Source: Labedella endophytica (GTDB taxonomy: Bacteria > Actinomycetota > Actinomycetes > Actinomycetales > Microbacteriaceae). From it: a stretch of DNA of 64,000 nucleotides. The stretch spans positions 310,001 through 374,000 of the forward strand of contig NZ_RZGZ01000003.1 in assembly GCF_003990045.1 (NCBI RefSeq). The letters run 5' to 3'. Made by a program: the position numbers and the translations under genes. How positions within the stretch are numbered: position 1 is the first letter of the stretch; each line of letters starts with the position of its first letter. Below, one piece after another: positions 8,774 through 19,964 of the stretch. The notes under the pieces are model-generated. The model was not told where the DNA came from. It was given only the letters and a program-made list of their open reading frames with translations, and ran no database searches.

Positions 8774-11700
8774 TCAGCCGGCGAGGACCTTGGTTATGCG
8801 CTGCAGGGACACGGATTCGGAGGTACCGAGCTGGGTCGCGAACAGACTCACGCGGTACTCCTCGAGCATCCACCGCGCGTGCACGAGCTTCTCGGGGCCG
8901 TGCGGGTCGATGGGGATCGTGCCGCCCGCCGCCGTGTAGCGCTCGAGCGCCGTCTGGTACTCGGTCATCCAGGCGCGGTCCCGATGCGGATTGTCGGCGA
9001 GCTTCTCGGCCCGCGCCCGTACGCCGCCGATGTAGCGGGGCAGGTGAGCGAGGCGCGCGAGTCCGGTGTTCCCGACGAAGCCGGATCCCGTGAGCGCGTC
9101 GAGCTGGGCGCGCGCGTCGGCGACCTGGGCGATCACGGCCATACCCGTCGCGTCCTTGAGCGCCTTGTCGGCGGCGCGCACCGCGAGCAGGATCCGGGCC
9201 ACGAGGGAGACGGTGTCGAACATCGTGTTCATGACCGCGCCGGACACCCTGTCCCGGACGGCCTCGTATTGGCCGCGGAGGAAGACCGTACCGTCCGGGC
9301 TCACGCGGTACAGGACGTCGTCGATGCACGCCATCAGGCAGTCGTCGAAGAGCGCATTCGTCGACGGGTAGCGGCTCGTCGCGAGGGCGAGCTTCTCGTT
9401 CTGCGTGAGGTGCTGCTGGACGTAGGACGCGGGGGAGGGGACCGCGAGACGCAGGAGTCGGCGCACACCGGCCGGCAGGGTCTTCGCCTGCTCCTCGGGT
9501 GTCGCGACGATGCGGATCGCGACGGAGTCACCCTCGTCGATCAGGGTCGGGTACCCCCGGACGACCCCGCCGCCCTGCTTCACGTCGATGAAGCGGGGGA
9601 GCTCGTCGATGTCCCACGTCGTGAGTCCGCGTCGTTCGATCGCGTGGGGGCTGGATTCCGCGACCGTCGCGACGGACTGCCGCGAGCGGGTGGCGAGCCG
9701 CTCCTGGAGACGCGAGAGGTCGCGGCCGGTCGCGACCTCGCGGCCGCGCTCGTCCACGATGCGGAAGTTCATCTTCAGGTGGTCGGGCACGCGCGCCACG
9801 TCGAAGTCGGACGGTTCGATCGCCATGTACGACAGGCGCTTGATCGACATGGCGAGCCGGGCGGCGAGCGTGTCGGCGTTCGTGGTCGGGGCGGCGTCGG
9901 GCTCCGCGGGAAGATCGGCGAGGAGCTTGTCCGCCCAGTCCGCCGCGGGCACGACGTTCCGCCGGATGGCCTTCGGGAGCGACTTGATCATGGCGGTCAC
10001 GAGGTCCTTGCGGAACCCGGGCACCTGCCAGTCGAAGCCGGCGGGGGACAGGCGGGGTAGAAGCGCGAGCGGCACCTGCACCGTGACGCCGTCGTCTTCC
10101 GAGCCCGGATCGAACCGGTACCGCAGCCGGAGCTTCTGGTCGCCCTGGCGCCACGTGGGCGGGAAGACGGACTCGTCGATCTCCGCCTCGGCCTCTTCCT
10201 CCGGGAGGAGATCGGCGCGCGTCATCGTGAGGAGCTTCGGGGTCTTCTCACGCGTCTGGCGCCACCAGCCCTCGAAGTCCCGCGTCGACGCCACGTCGGC
10301 GGGGATGCGGGCGTCGTAGAAGTCGAAGACGGCTTCGTCGTCGACGAGGATGTCGCGTCGCCTGGTGCGCTCCTCGAGCTGCTCGAGCTCGCGGCGCAGG
10401 GCCTTGTTGGCCCGGTCGAACGACTGCGGCGACTCCCATTCGCCCTCGACGAGGGCGTGGCGGATGAACAGCTCGCGGCTCAGCTCGGGGTCGATCTTCT
10501 TGTACTGGACACGCCGTTTCGGCACGATCGGCACCCCGTACAGCGTGACCTTCTCGTAGGCCACGACAGCGCCCTGCTTCTTCTCCCAATGCGGCTCGGA
10601 GTAGCTGCGCTTGCAGAGGTCTCCGGCGATCTGCTCGGCCCACGCGGGGTCGATCGACGCGTTGTTGCGCGCGAAGAGCCGGGAGGTTTCGACGAGCTCG
10701 GCGCTCATCACGGCGTTCGGCTGCTTCTTCGACAGGGCGGAACCCGGGAAGATGACGAAGCGCATGCCGCGCGCACCCACGTAGTCGCCCTTCTTGGGCG
10801 GGCCCGGGGTCTTGCGGTCGCGGCCCGCGCCCGACGGCTTCGTCGCCGCGGCGGCGGCCTGGTCCTTCACACCGATGTGCGAGAGGAGCCCGGAAAGCAG
10901 GGAACGGTGGATTCCGTCGGGGTTCACGGCGGGCTCGCCGACGGTGAGGCGCAGCGGTTTCGCGAGGCGCTTGAGCTGCCGATACACGTCCTGCCACTCG
11001 CGCACCCGCATGTAGTTGAGGAACTCCGACCGGCACAAGCGGCGGAAGGCGCTCGACGAGAGCTCGCGCTGCTTCTCCTCGAGGTGGTTCCAGAGGTTGA
11101 GCAGGGTGAGGAAGTCGCTCGTGGGGTCGGCGAAGCGGGCGTGCAGCTCGTCGGCGCGGCCGCGCTGCTCGAGGGGACGCTCGCGCGGGTCCTGAATCGT
11201 GAGCGCCGCGACGATCGCGAGAACCTCGCGCGTGGTGTTCCAGCGGCGGGACTCCACGATCATGCGGGCGAAGCGCGGGTCGATCGGCAGGCGGGCGAGG
11301 TCCTTACCGGTGCGCGTGAGCGTCGGCGACGACGATCGCGGATCGTTCAGGGCGCCGAGCTCGGCGAGGAGGTCGAGTCCGTCGCGCACCCCGCGGGTAT
11401 CCGGTGGCTGGAGGAACGGGAAGTCCTGGATGTCGCCGAGTCCGAGCGACACCATCTGCAGGATGACCGCGGCGAGCCCTGTGCGGAGGATCTCCGGCTC
11501 GGTGTACTCCGGGCGGCGCTCGAAGTCCTCCTCGGAGTAGAGCCGGATCGCGATGCCCGCGCTCGTGCGTCCCGCGCGACCGGAGCGCTGGCGGGCCGAG
11601 GCCTGCGAGATCGCCTCGATCGGCAGCCGCTGCACCTTGGACCGCGTGCTGTAGCGGGAGATGCGCGCGGTACCGGCGTCGATGACGTACCGGATGCCGG

Positions 11701-12622
11701 GCACGGTGAGGCTCGTCTCGGCGACGTTCGTCGCGAGCACGACCCGTCGCCGCACTCCGGCGACGGTCGACGGCCGGAAGACCCGGTGCTGCTCCTCGGA
11801 GCTGAGGCGTCCGTAGAGGGGGAGGATCTCGGTGACGCCGCCCCGTTCGCCCGCGTACTTCGATCGGAGGGCGTCGGCTGCGTCGCGGATCTCCGCCTCG
11901 CCCGACAGGAAGACGAGCACGTCGCCCGAGCTCTCACGGGCCAGCTCGTCGAGGGCGTCGGAGATGCCCTCGATGTAATTGCGGTCGTCCGTCGGGGCGT
12001 CGTCCTCGTCCTCGTCGTCCCCCGTGCCCGCCTCCGCGACGAGCGGCCGGTACCGCACCTCGACGGGATAGGTGCGGCCCGAGACCTCCACGATGGGGGC
12101 GTCGCCGAAGTGCTTCGAGAAGCTCTGCGGGTCGATCGTCGCCGACGTGATGACGATCTTAAGGTCGGGGCGCTGGGGGAGGAGCTGCTTGAGGTAGCCG
12201 AGGAGGAAATCGATCGTGAGGCTGCGTTCGTGCGCCTCGTCGATGATGATCGTGTCGTACCGGCGGAGGAGTCGATCGCGCTGCATCTCCGCGAGCAGGA
12301 TGCCGTCCGTCATGAGCTTGATCTTCGTGTCGGACGAGACGGTGTCGGTGAAGCGCACCTGGTAGCCGACGATGCCGCCGAGCTCCGTGCCGAGCTCGTC
12401 GGAGATGCGCTCGGCGATCGTGCGCGCCGCGATGCGGCGGGGCTGCGTGTGGCCGATGTTCTCCCGGCCGAGCTCGAGGCAGATCTTGGGCAGCTGCGTC
12501 GTCTTGCCCGAGCCCGTCTCGCCCGCCACGATCACGACCTGGTTGTCCCGGATCGCCGCCGCGATGTCGTCGCGCATGGCGCTGACGGGCAGCTCGGGGG
12601 GATACACGATCGCGGGAAGCAT
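8774..12622 (-). CDS. hrpA: ATP-dependent RNA helicase HrpA
   Basis: A DEAH-box helicase of about 1282 residues, near the usual 1300 for bacterial HrpA. The Walker A motif GETGSGKT is at residues 34-41, followed by motif II IIDEAHERS, motif III SATID and motif VI QRSGRAGRT; the ratchet/OB domain and the long DUF3418-type C-terminal region follow. In other bacteria HrpA unwinds mRNA and rescues stalled ribosomes. The ATG at 12622 (MLPAIVYPPELPVSAM) has GGAGGG upstream; the frame is open 61 codons further but would overlap the divergent gene. A TACGAT box ends 8 nt before the ATG. Confidence 0.95.
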   Translation of the reverse strand: MLPAIVYPPELPVSAMRDDIAAAIRDNQVVIVAGETGSGKTTQLPKICLELGRENIGHTQPRRIAARTIAERISDELGTELGGIVGYQVRFTDTVSSDTKIKLMTDGILLAEMQRDRLLRRYDTIIIDEAHERSLTIDFLLGYLKQLLPQRPDLKIVITSATIDPQSFSKHFGDAPIVEVSGRTYPVEVRYRPLVAEAGTGDDEDEDDAPTDDRNYIEGISDALDELARESSGDVLVFLSGEAEIRDAADALRSKYAGERGGVTEILPLYGRLSSEEQHRVFRPSTVAGVRRRVVLATNVAETSLTVPGIRYVIDAGTARISRYSTRSKVQRLPIEAISQASARQRSGRAGRTSAGIAIRLYSEEDFERRPEYTEPEILRTGLAAVILQMVSLGLGDIQDFPFLQPPDTRGVRDGLDLLAELGALNDPRSSSPTLTRTGKDLARLPIDPRFARMIVESRRWNTTREVLAIVAALTIQDPRERPLEQRGRADELHARFADPTSDFLTLLNLWNHLEEKQRELSSSAFRRLCRSEFLNYMRVREWQDVYRQLKRLAKPLRLTVGEPAVNPDGIHRSLLSGLLSHIGVKDQAAAAATKPSGAGRDRKTPGPPKKGDYVGARGMRFVIFPGSALSKKQPNAVMSAELVETSRLFARNNASIDPAWAEQIAGDLCKRSYSEPHWEKKQGAVVAYEKVTLYGVPIVPKRRVQYKKIDPELSRELFIRHALVEGEWESPQSFDRANKALRRELEQLEERTRRRDILVDDEAVFDFYDARIPADVASTRDFEGWWRQTREKTPKLLTMTRADLLPEEEAEAEIDESVFPPTWRQGDQKLRLRYRFDPGSEDDGVTVQVPLALLPRLSPAGFDWQVPGFRKDLVTAMIKSLPKAIRRNVVPAADWADKLLADLPAEPDAAPTTNADTLAARLAMSIKRLSYMAIEPSDFDVARVPDHLKMNFRIVDERGREVATGRDLSRLQERLATRSRQSVATVAESSPHAIERRGLTTWDIDELPRFIDVKQGGGVVRGYPTLIDEGDSVAIRIVATPEEQAKTLPAGVRRLLRLAVPSPASYVQQHLTQNEKLALATSRYPSTNALFDDCLMACIDDVLYRVSPDGTVFLRGQYEAVRDRVSGAVMNTMFDTVSLVARILLAVRAADKALKDATGMAVIAQVADARAQLDALTGSGFVGNTGLARLAHLPRYIGGVRARAEKLADNPHRDRAWMTEYQTALERYTAAGGTIPIDPHGPEKLVHARWMLEEYRVSLFATQLGTSESVSLQRITKVLAG

Positions 12623-12683
12623 AGCCCTCCATCGTACGGCCAGCGAGAGGTCTCCCGTCCTCGGATCGGGAAGAGCAAACCTA

Positions 12684-12713
12684 TTGACCTCGCAGAGTAG
12701 TTTGCGGTACAAA
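12684..12713 (+). promoter_or_regulatory. Promoter of the ABC-transporter operon
   Basis: The -35 TTGACC (12684-12689), 18-bp spacer and -10 TACAAA (12708-12713) place the transcription start at the ATG at 12720. No Shine-Dalgarno sequence is present, so the mRNA is predicted to be leaderless. Confidence 0.65.
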
Positions 12714-12717
12714 GTAC
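12697..12717. promoter_or_regulatory. Operator-like inverted repeat over the -10 box
   Basis: GTAGTTTG (12697-12704) and CAAAGTAC (12710-12717) form an imperfect palindrome (7 of 8 positions) around CGGTA, covering the -10 box. The likely ligand is the winged-helix regulator encoded second in the operon, implying autorepression. Confidence 0.5.
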
Positions 12718-12719
12718 AT

Positions 12720-13412
12720 ATGACCGATCCACACGACACACCCGCTGCGTCAGACGCCCACGACGACGACGCCCCGATGACCCCCGCGGAGATGCTCGCC
12801 CTCACGCGGGCCCAGGAACACCGCGTGGAGGACTTCTACCAGACGCCGACGACCATCATCGTGGTCACCTGGGGCGTTGCCTGGACCATCGGATTCCTGG
12901 CCCTCTGGTCGGCGTCGTCTGCCAGCCCGATCGCGGTGCCGGCGGGGCCCGCAGCGGCGGTCTTCGTGGTTCTCATGATCGCGGGGATCGTCATCTCGGG
13001 CGTCGTCGGCACACGGACGGGCGCGGGAGTGAAGGGGCCGCAGCAGGTGCAGGCGAGGATCTATGGGATCACCTGGGCTCTCGGCTGCCTGGCCGTCCCG
13101 ATGCTCGCGGGCGCACTGTTCCGCGCCGGCATGTCGGCCGAGGTGGCCGCGCTCTACTTCCCGGCGGGTTACTGCATCGTCGTCGGCATCCTGTACCTCT
13201 TCGGTGCCGCTCTCTTCTCCGACCGCTCGATGATCGTCGTCGGAGGCTGGATCCTGTTCATCGGCATCGTCGCGCCCTACTTCGGCTCGCCGGGCAACTA
13301 CCTCGTGATGTCGCTCGCCGGGGGAGGGGCCTTCCTCGTCTACGGGGTCGTCCTCCTCGTCGCGCGTTCCCGCCGCGATCGCCGGATGGTCGGAGCGCCG
13401 TCGCGTGGCTGA
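12720..13412 (+). CDS. Hypothetical six-helix membrane protein, first gene of ABC operon
   Basis: I do not recognise a named family. The 230-residue protein has an acidic, proline- and aspartate-rich cytoplasmic N-terminus (residues 1-38), then YQTPTTIIVVTWGVAWTIGF and about six hydrophobic segments in total. It ends with a short arginine-rich tail. The start at 12720 coincides with the predicted transcription start. Its 3' end overlaps the next gene by 8 bp, so it is translationally coupled to the regulator and ABC transporter and may be a sensor or accessory subunit. Confidence 0.85.
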   Translation: MTDPHDTPAASDAHDDDAPMTPAEMLALTRAQEHRVEDFYQTPTTIIVVTWGVAWTIGFLALWSASSASPIAVPAGPAAAVFVVLMIAGIVISGVVGTRTGAGVKGPQQVQARIYGITWALGCLAVPMLAGALFRAGMSAEVAALYFPAGYCIVVGILYLFGAALFSDRSMIVVGGWILFIGIVAPYFGSPGNYLVMSLAGGGAFLVYGVVLLVARSRRDRRMVGAPSRG

Positions 13413-13701
13413 GCTCGATCCGGTCATCCACGCGCAGGCACGGCTGCGCATCATGTCGACCCTCGCAGCCCTCGGTGCCGATGCGCAGGTCAGCTTCCCC
13501 CGGCTCCAGCAGTTGCTCGACATGACGGCCGGCAATCTCTCGACCCACCTTCGGAAGCTCGAGGACGCGGACTACGTGATCGTCACGAAGACCCACAACG
13601 ACCGCACACCCGCCACCTACGTCGAGCTCAGCGCCGCGGGGCGCCGGGCGTTCGAGGACTACATGACGGCGCTCCGAGCGCTGTTGGGAGAAGGATCATG
13701 A
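13405..13701 (+). CDS. Winged-helix transcriptional regulator (MarR/ArsR-like)
   Basis: A 98-residue single-domain DNA-binding protein. Residues about 10-80 give a winged helix: IHAQARLRIMSTLAAL, then the recognition-helix region TAGNLSTHLRKLEDADYV, then the wing VTKTHNDRTPATYVELS. This matches the small 'winged helix DNA-binding' group that often represses neighbouring transporters. The GTG at 13405 overlaps the preceding gene. Its stop overlaps the ABC ATPase start (ATGA at 13698-13701). It probably binds the palindrome at 12697-12717. Confidence 0.9.
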   Translation: MAELDPVIHAQARLRIMSTLAALGADAQVSFPRLQQLLDMTAGNLSTHLRKLEDADYVIVTKTHNDRTPATYVELSAAGRRAFEDYMTALRALLGEGS

Positions 13702-14656
13702 CCACACAGGACACCACGACGGACACCCGCCCGCTCGCCCGACTCACGGGCGTCAGCCGTCGCTTCGGCGACGTCGTCGCTCTCGACGACGTGTCGCTCG
13801 ACATCGCGCCGGGTTCGATCGTCGGTCTCCTCGGCCCCAACGGCGCGGGCAAGACCACGCTCCTGTCCCTTCTCGAGGGGCGTCGGCGGGCGACGAGCGG
13901 CAGGGTCGAGATCTTCGGGCTCGCCCCCGACGACCCGCGGGCGCGACAGCGCCTCGGGTGCACCCCGCAGGAGACGGGGTTGCCCGACACCCTCCGCGTC
14001 TCGGAGGTGCTCGACTTCGTCGCCGCCCACTTCGACGATGCAGCCGACCGCGGGACGATCGCGGCGGAGTTCGGGCTCGAGCCCCTCATGAGGAAGCAGA
14101 CCGGAGCGCTGTCCGGCGGACAGAAGCGCCGGCTGGCCGTCGCCCTCGCCTTCATCGGCAACCCGCGCCTCGTGCTCCTCGACGAACCCACGACCGGACT
14201 CGACGTGGACGCGCGGCACACGCTGTGGAGTGCGCTGCGTCGTCAGCACGAACGTGGCGCGACCATCGTCGTGACGAGCCACTACCTCGAGGAGATCGAG
14301 GCGCTCGCGGAGCGCGTGGTCGTGATGGGGAACGGCCGCGTCCTCGCGGACGACGATCTGGCTGGTGTGCTCGGGCGCGTGGGCCTCCGCCGCGTGACGC
14401 TCGATCGCGTCGATCCGGAGCGTGTGCGATCCCTCGACGGCGTCGTGCGCGTGGACGACGTCGATCCCGCAGCAGCGGCATCCGGGGTCACCGTCTGGGT
14501 GCGCGACTCGGACGCCTTCGTGCGCTCCCTCGTCGTCTCCGGCGCACCCTTCGAAGGACTCGCCGTCCGGAGGGCGACTCTCGAGGAGGCATTCCTCACC
14601 CTCACGTCGGACGCCGACGCATCCCCCGCAATCACCTCCCATGAACGGATGAGCGC

Positions 14657-14660
<4 letters not shown>
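13698..14660 (+). CDS. ABC transporter ATP-binding protein (ABC-2 type)
   Basis: A 320-residue ATPase. Walker A GPNGAGKTT lies near residues 49-57, the signature is LSGGQKRRLAVALAFIGNP, and Walker B RLVLLDEPTTGLD follows. It lacks membrane segments; the C-terminal 90 residues form the regulatory extension common in CcmA/DrrA-like exporter ATPases. It would energise export with the following permease. Overlapping starts and stops on both sides indicate a single co-translated operon. Substrate is unknown; drugs, lipids or peptides are possible for the family. Confidence 0.92.
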
Positions 14661-16397
<1,737 letters not shown>

Positions 16398-16445
16398 TCC
16401 ACCGAGCACGCACCACCGAATACGCATGATCGAACGGAGCGGGCG

Positions 16446-17333
16446 ATGAGCACGTCGGACAACGGCGCGGCACCCACGGCGTGGGACGAGGACTCCGCCG
16501 GCGAGGGCGAGGTCGAGCGGTTCGAGCGCACGTGGAACGCCTGGCACCGGGCGCGGCTGCGGGCAACGCTCTCGCCGCTGGGGATCGCCGCGCTCACGGC
16601 CACTCACTGGCTCACCGGGGAGCCCCAGCGGCTCCCCGGCGTGCCCGGTGAGTGGTGGTCCGACATCGACGTGATCGTCGGCCACGGCGACGACCTCGAC
16701 GGTCTTCCCGTCCTCCGGGACGGCGAGGCGGTCGGGGCCGTCGTCGGCGGTGCCGTGAGCCTGTCTCCGGGAGGGGAGCTCGCCGTGGGCGAGGGCCGCT
16801 TGCGGTTCTTCGACCGTGACGGTGCTCTCGCGCTCCGCGTCCTCGATCCCGAGTCACCCGTTCGGCGTTCGACCACCGACATCGGTCACTTCCCGCCGGA
16901 TCCTCGCTGGGTCATCGACGGACGATTCACTCCGGCGGATCCGTCGGCCACGTTCGCCGTCACGGCGATCGACGGGTACGTCGCCGAAGAGCGCCTCGCC
17001 GGCGCGGTCGCACTCACCGTGGGCGACGAGGCCCTCGAGCTCACCGTCACGGGCGGACCGTCCGGGTTGCGGGCCGTCATCGCCGACGGGACGAGCGGAC
17101 GGGAGAGCTATCGCTTCCGGTTCCTCGGGATGCCCGCCCCGGGTCCCGACGGCATCGTGACGGTCGACTTCAACCGGGCCTACCTGCCTCCCTGCGCCTT
17201 CAGCGACGAGTACGTGTGCCCGCTGCCGCCCGGGAACAACCGTTTCACGACGCCCGTTCGCGCCGGTGAGACCGTGCTCGTCCCCGCGACGGCGCCGTCC
17301 GACTCCACGGCCCCGTCGGATCCGGTCTCCTGA
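16446..17333 (+). CDS. DUF1684 family protein
   Basis: A 295-residue soluble protein of unknown biochemical function. The signature is the C-terminal [20 protein letters not shown] followed by LPPGNNRF, characteristic of DUF1684. An SD-like GGAGCGGGCG precedes the ATG at 16446. No signal peptide or membrane segment is seen. It ends 2 nt before the next gene, so the two are very likely co-transcribed. Confidence 0.88.
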   Translation: MSTSDNGAAPTAWDEDSAGEGEVERFERTWNAWHRARLRATLSPLGIAALTATHWLTGEPQRLPGVPGEWWSDIDVIVGHGDDLDGLPVLRDGEAVGAVVGGAVSLSPGGELAVGEGRLRFFDRDGALALRVLDPESPVRRSTTDIGHFPPDPRWVIDGRFTPADPSATFAVTAIDGYVAEERLAGAVALTVGDEALELTVTGGPSGLRAVIADGTSGRESYRFRFLGMPAPGPDGIVTVDFNRAYLPPCAFSDEYVCPLPPGNNRFTTPVRAGETVLVPATAPSDSTAPSDPVS

Positions 17334-17335
17334 GC

Positions 17336-19243
17336 ATGGCCTCCCGCCTGGCAGACGCCGTGAGTCCGTATCTGCTCGCCCACGCCGACAATCCCGTGGA
17401 CTGGTGGCCGTGGGGCGAGGAGGCCTTCGCCGAGGCCCGCCGGCGGGACGTACCCGTGTTCGTCTCCATCGGCTACGCCACGTGCCACTGGTGCCACGTC
17501 ATGGCCAGAGAGAGCTTCTCCGACCCCGAGATCGCCGCTCTCCTCGGCGATGCCGTGGTGAGCATCAAGGTCGACCGCGAGGAGCACCCGGGGGTCGACG
17601 CCGCTTTCCTCGCCGCCGCGAGCGCGTTCACCCCCAACCTCGGGTGGCCGCTGTCCGTCTTCACGACCCCCGGCGGCGAGGTGTTCTTCGCCGGCACGTA
17701 CTTCCCGCCCGTCGATGTGCAGGGCCACCCCTCGTTCCGCAGGGTCATCGGTGCGGTCGTGGACGCGTGGACGAACAGGCGTGAGCAGGCGGAGGCCACC
17801 GGCGCCGCCATCGCGAACGCGGTGCGTTCCTCCCTCCCGACCACGTCCGGCGCCGACGGCGTGCCCGATGCGGCGGCGATCCAGCGATCCGTCGTCGCGA
17901 TGGAGGCGGTCGAGGACCCGGTGAACGGTGGCTTCGGCGGCGCTCCGAAGTTCCCCGTCGCGCCGGCGCTCCAGTTCCTCCTCGACGCGGGCGCCGACGC
18001 GTTGGCCGCCCGCTCGCTCGAGCGCATGGCGGCGTCCGACCTGCGCGATCCGGTCGAGGGGGGTTTCTTCCGGTACGCGACGGAGGCCGATTGGTCGGTG
18101 CCGCACTACGAGCGCATGCTCTACGACAACGCCCTGCTTCTCGACGCCTACACGACGGCCTGGGCCCACGACCGCAGCAGAGGTTGGGCCGCCGATGCCG
18201 CATCCGGTGTCGCGCGATTCCTGCTCGAGACGCTCCGGCTCCCGTCCTCCTCGGGAGGCTCCAGCGGCTTCGCGAGCGCCCAGGACTCCGAGAGCACGGT
18301 ACGCGGCGAACGGTCCGAGGGCGGCTACTTCGCTCTCTCGGTCGAGGAGCGTCGAAACGAAGCACCGCCGTCGCTCGACCGCAAGGTGCTGACGGGGTGG
18401 AACGGCCTCGCGATCGGCGCGCTCGCCCGCGCGGGTGAGGCGTTCGGCGTCGACGCTTGGCTCTCCGGGGCGGTGGAGGTCGCGGACGCCCTGCTCGTCT
18501 CTCATGTCCGGCCCGACGGCTCGCTCGTGCGCGCCTCGCTCGACGGTCGGCCGTCGACCGCCGTCGCGACTCTCGAGGACCACGGCCTGTTCTCGTCGGC
18601 GCTCGTCGCCGTGGGACTCGCAGCGGATCGAGCCGACCTCGTGATCGCCGGTCGCGGCGTGCTCGACGCCGTGCTCGACGACGACGGGGTCTTCCAGGAA
18701 CCCGGCGGAGGCGATCCCGTGCTCGTCGCCCGCGGCCTCGCTCTCGCGGGCGACCCGTCGGAAGGTGCCTACCCGTCGGGGCGGAGCGCGTGCGCCGAGG
18801 CGGCGTTCGTCCTCCACGTGCTCACGGGGGAGCGCCGCTATCGGGTCGCGGCCGAACGGGTGGTGGCCTCCGTCGCGTCGCTCGCTGAGGCCTCGCCGGT
18901 CTCCTTCGGCACCTCGCTGCGCGTCGCGACCCGGCTCGCGGACGAGCTCCTGCAACTCGTCATCGTGCGACCTGACGGGTTGTCTCGCGCAGCCGACCCG
19001 CTGACGGACTCGATCCGCACCGATCCGCGGCCGACCCTCACAGCGTCGGTCACGGGGGCGACCGCGCGCGCTCTCGCGGATGCCGGTTTCGAGCTCTTCG
19101 CGGCGCGTGACGCCGTCGGCGGTGCGGCCACGGCCTACGTCTGCCGCGACTTCGTGTGCCGGCTCCCGGTCACGGACCGCGCAGGCCTCGCCGAGGCCCT
19201 CGCGACCGACGGTGGTGCATCGGAGGGTCCTGACGCCTTATAG
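17336..19243 (+). CDS. yyaL: Thioredoxin-domain protein of the YyaL/SSP411 family
   Basis: A 635-residue protein. The N-terminal thioredoxin-like domain (DUF255) is conserved, with [15 protein letters not shown] near residues 19-33 and a CHWCHVM motif near 52-58 as the redox cysteines. The remainder resembles an alpha/alpha six-barrel of the N-acylglucosamine 2-epimerase type, including [10 protein letters not shown] and [18 protein letters not shown]. The family is widespread but its reaction is unknown. The ATG lies 2 nt after the DUF1684 stop. The stop codon TAG (19241-19243) is also the start of a TAGGCT sequence that might serve as a promoter for the following gene. Confidence 0.92.
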   Translation: MASRLADAVSPYLLAHADNPVDWWPWGEEAFAEARRRDVPVFVSIGYATCHWCHVMARESFSDPEIAALLGDAVVSIKVDREEHPGVDAAFLAAASAFTPNLGWPLSVFTTPGGEVFFAGTYFPPVDVQGHPSFRRVIGAVVDAWTNRREQAEATGAAIANAVRSSLPTTSGADGVPDAAAIQRSVVAMEAVEDPVNGGFGGAPKFPVAPALQFLLDAGADALAARSLERMAASDLRDPVEGGFFRYATEADWSVPHYERMLYDNALLLDAYTTAWAHDRSRGWAADAASGVARFLLETLRLPSSSGGSSGFASAQDSESTVRGERSEGGYFALSVEERRNEAPPSLDRKVLTGWNGLAIGALARAGEAFGVDAWLSGAVEVADALLVSHVRPDGSLVRASLDGRPSTAVATLEDHGLFSSALVAVGLAADRADLVIAGRGVLDAVLDDDGVFQEPGGGDPVLVARGLALAGDPSEGAYPSGRSACAEAAFVLHVLTGERRYRVAAERVVASVASLAEASPVSFGTSLRVATRLADELLQLVIVRPDGLSRAADPLTDSIRTDPRPTLTASVTGATARALADAGFELFAARDAVGGAATAYVCRDFVCRLPVTDRAGLAEALATDGGASEGPDAL

Positions 19244-19246
19244 GCT
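19241..19246 (+). promoter_or_regulatory. Possible -10 box (TAGGCT) at the yyaL stop codon
   Basis: TAGGCT overlaps the yyaL stop and lies 16 nt before the next ATG. A GGGGGAGG ribosome site at 19250-19257 follows, so this would give a short-leader mRNA. Confidence 0.3.
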
Positions 19247-19262
19247 CGTGGGGGAGGCCCAC

Positions 19263-19964
19263 ATGACGACAGGACACGCGAGCGATGACGGTTCGCTGAC
19301 CCTCTCGTTCGTCCGTGGCGTGCTCCCCGGGAAGTGGCAGCGCATCTGGGACGAGCGCCATCCCGCCGCCCTCCTGCACCTCCTCCCCACCGAGCAGGAC
19401 CGCCAGCTCGACCCGCTCGTCTCCGGACAGGCCGACATGGCCCTCGTCCGCCTGCCACTCGACGTGGATCCGGACGACTTCCACGTCATCCCGCTGTACG
19501 AGGAGCTCGCCGTCGTGCTGATGTCGGCGGACTCCGACCTCACGGCCGCCGACGACCTCGGTCTCGCCGACCTCGACGGGGAGGTCGTCCATCCGACGGA
19601 TGCCGCGCTGCTCGAGACGACGGAGGTCGTCCGTGCGGGGGTCGGGGTCATCGTGCTCCCGCAGTCCGTCGCCCGTGCCGCCGGGGGCAAGGGACTCGAG
19701 TGGCGGATCCTCCGGGACGCCCCGACGACGCGCGTCGCCCTCGTCTGGAAGCGCTCGACCGAGGACGCGTCGCCGCAGCTCGCGGACGATCTGCAGGACT
19801 TCGTCGGAGTCGTCCGCGGCCGTCGTGCCAACAGTTCGCGCGGTCGCCAGCCCGAGCCCGAGCCCGAGCCGGAGAAGAAGCGGCGAATGGAACCGCGCAA
19901 GCCTGCCGCGCGTGCCCCGCTGCGCCCGCGAACGCCGCGTGGAAAGCGACCGAAGCGCCGATGA
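19263..19964 (+). CDS. LysR substrate-binding domain protein without DNA-binding domain
   Basis: A 233-residue protein corresponding to a LysR-type effector-binding domain (about residues 10-190): SLTLSFVRGVLPGKWQRIW at the start, then VSGQADMALVRLPL, YEELAVVLMSADSDL and VRAGVGVIVLPQSVARAA. The usual N-terminal helix-turn-helix is absent. A (PE)n stretch is followed by a strongly basic tail of about 30 residues, rich in Arg, Lys and Pro. The ATG at 19263 is preceded by GGGGAGG. The stop overlaps the next gene (ATGA at 19961). Function is unknown; the tail may bind nucleic acid or acidic polymers. Confidence 0.85.
   Translation: MTTGHASDDGSLTLSFVRGVLPGKWQRIWDERHPAALLHLLPTEQDRQLDPLVSGQADMALVRLPLDVDPDDFHVIPLYEELAVVLMSADSDLTAADDLGLADLDGEVVHPTDAALLETTEVVRAGVGVIVLPQSVARAAGGKGLEWRILRDAPTTRVALVWKRSTEDASPQLADDLQDFVGVVRGRRANSSRGRQPEPEPEPEKKRRMEPRKPAARAPLRPRTPRGKRPKRR

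Noticed and set aside
12372-12719. N-terminal extension of the operon membrane protein
   Set aside because: It overlaps hrpA and its promoter, and the -35/-10 pair places transcription start at 12720.
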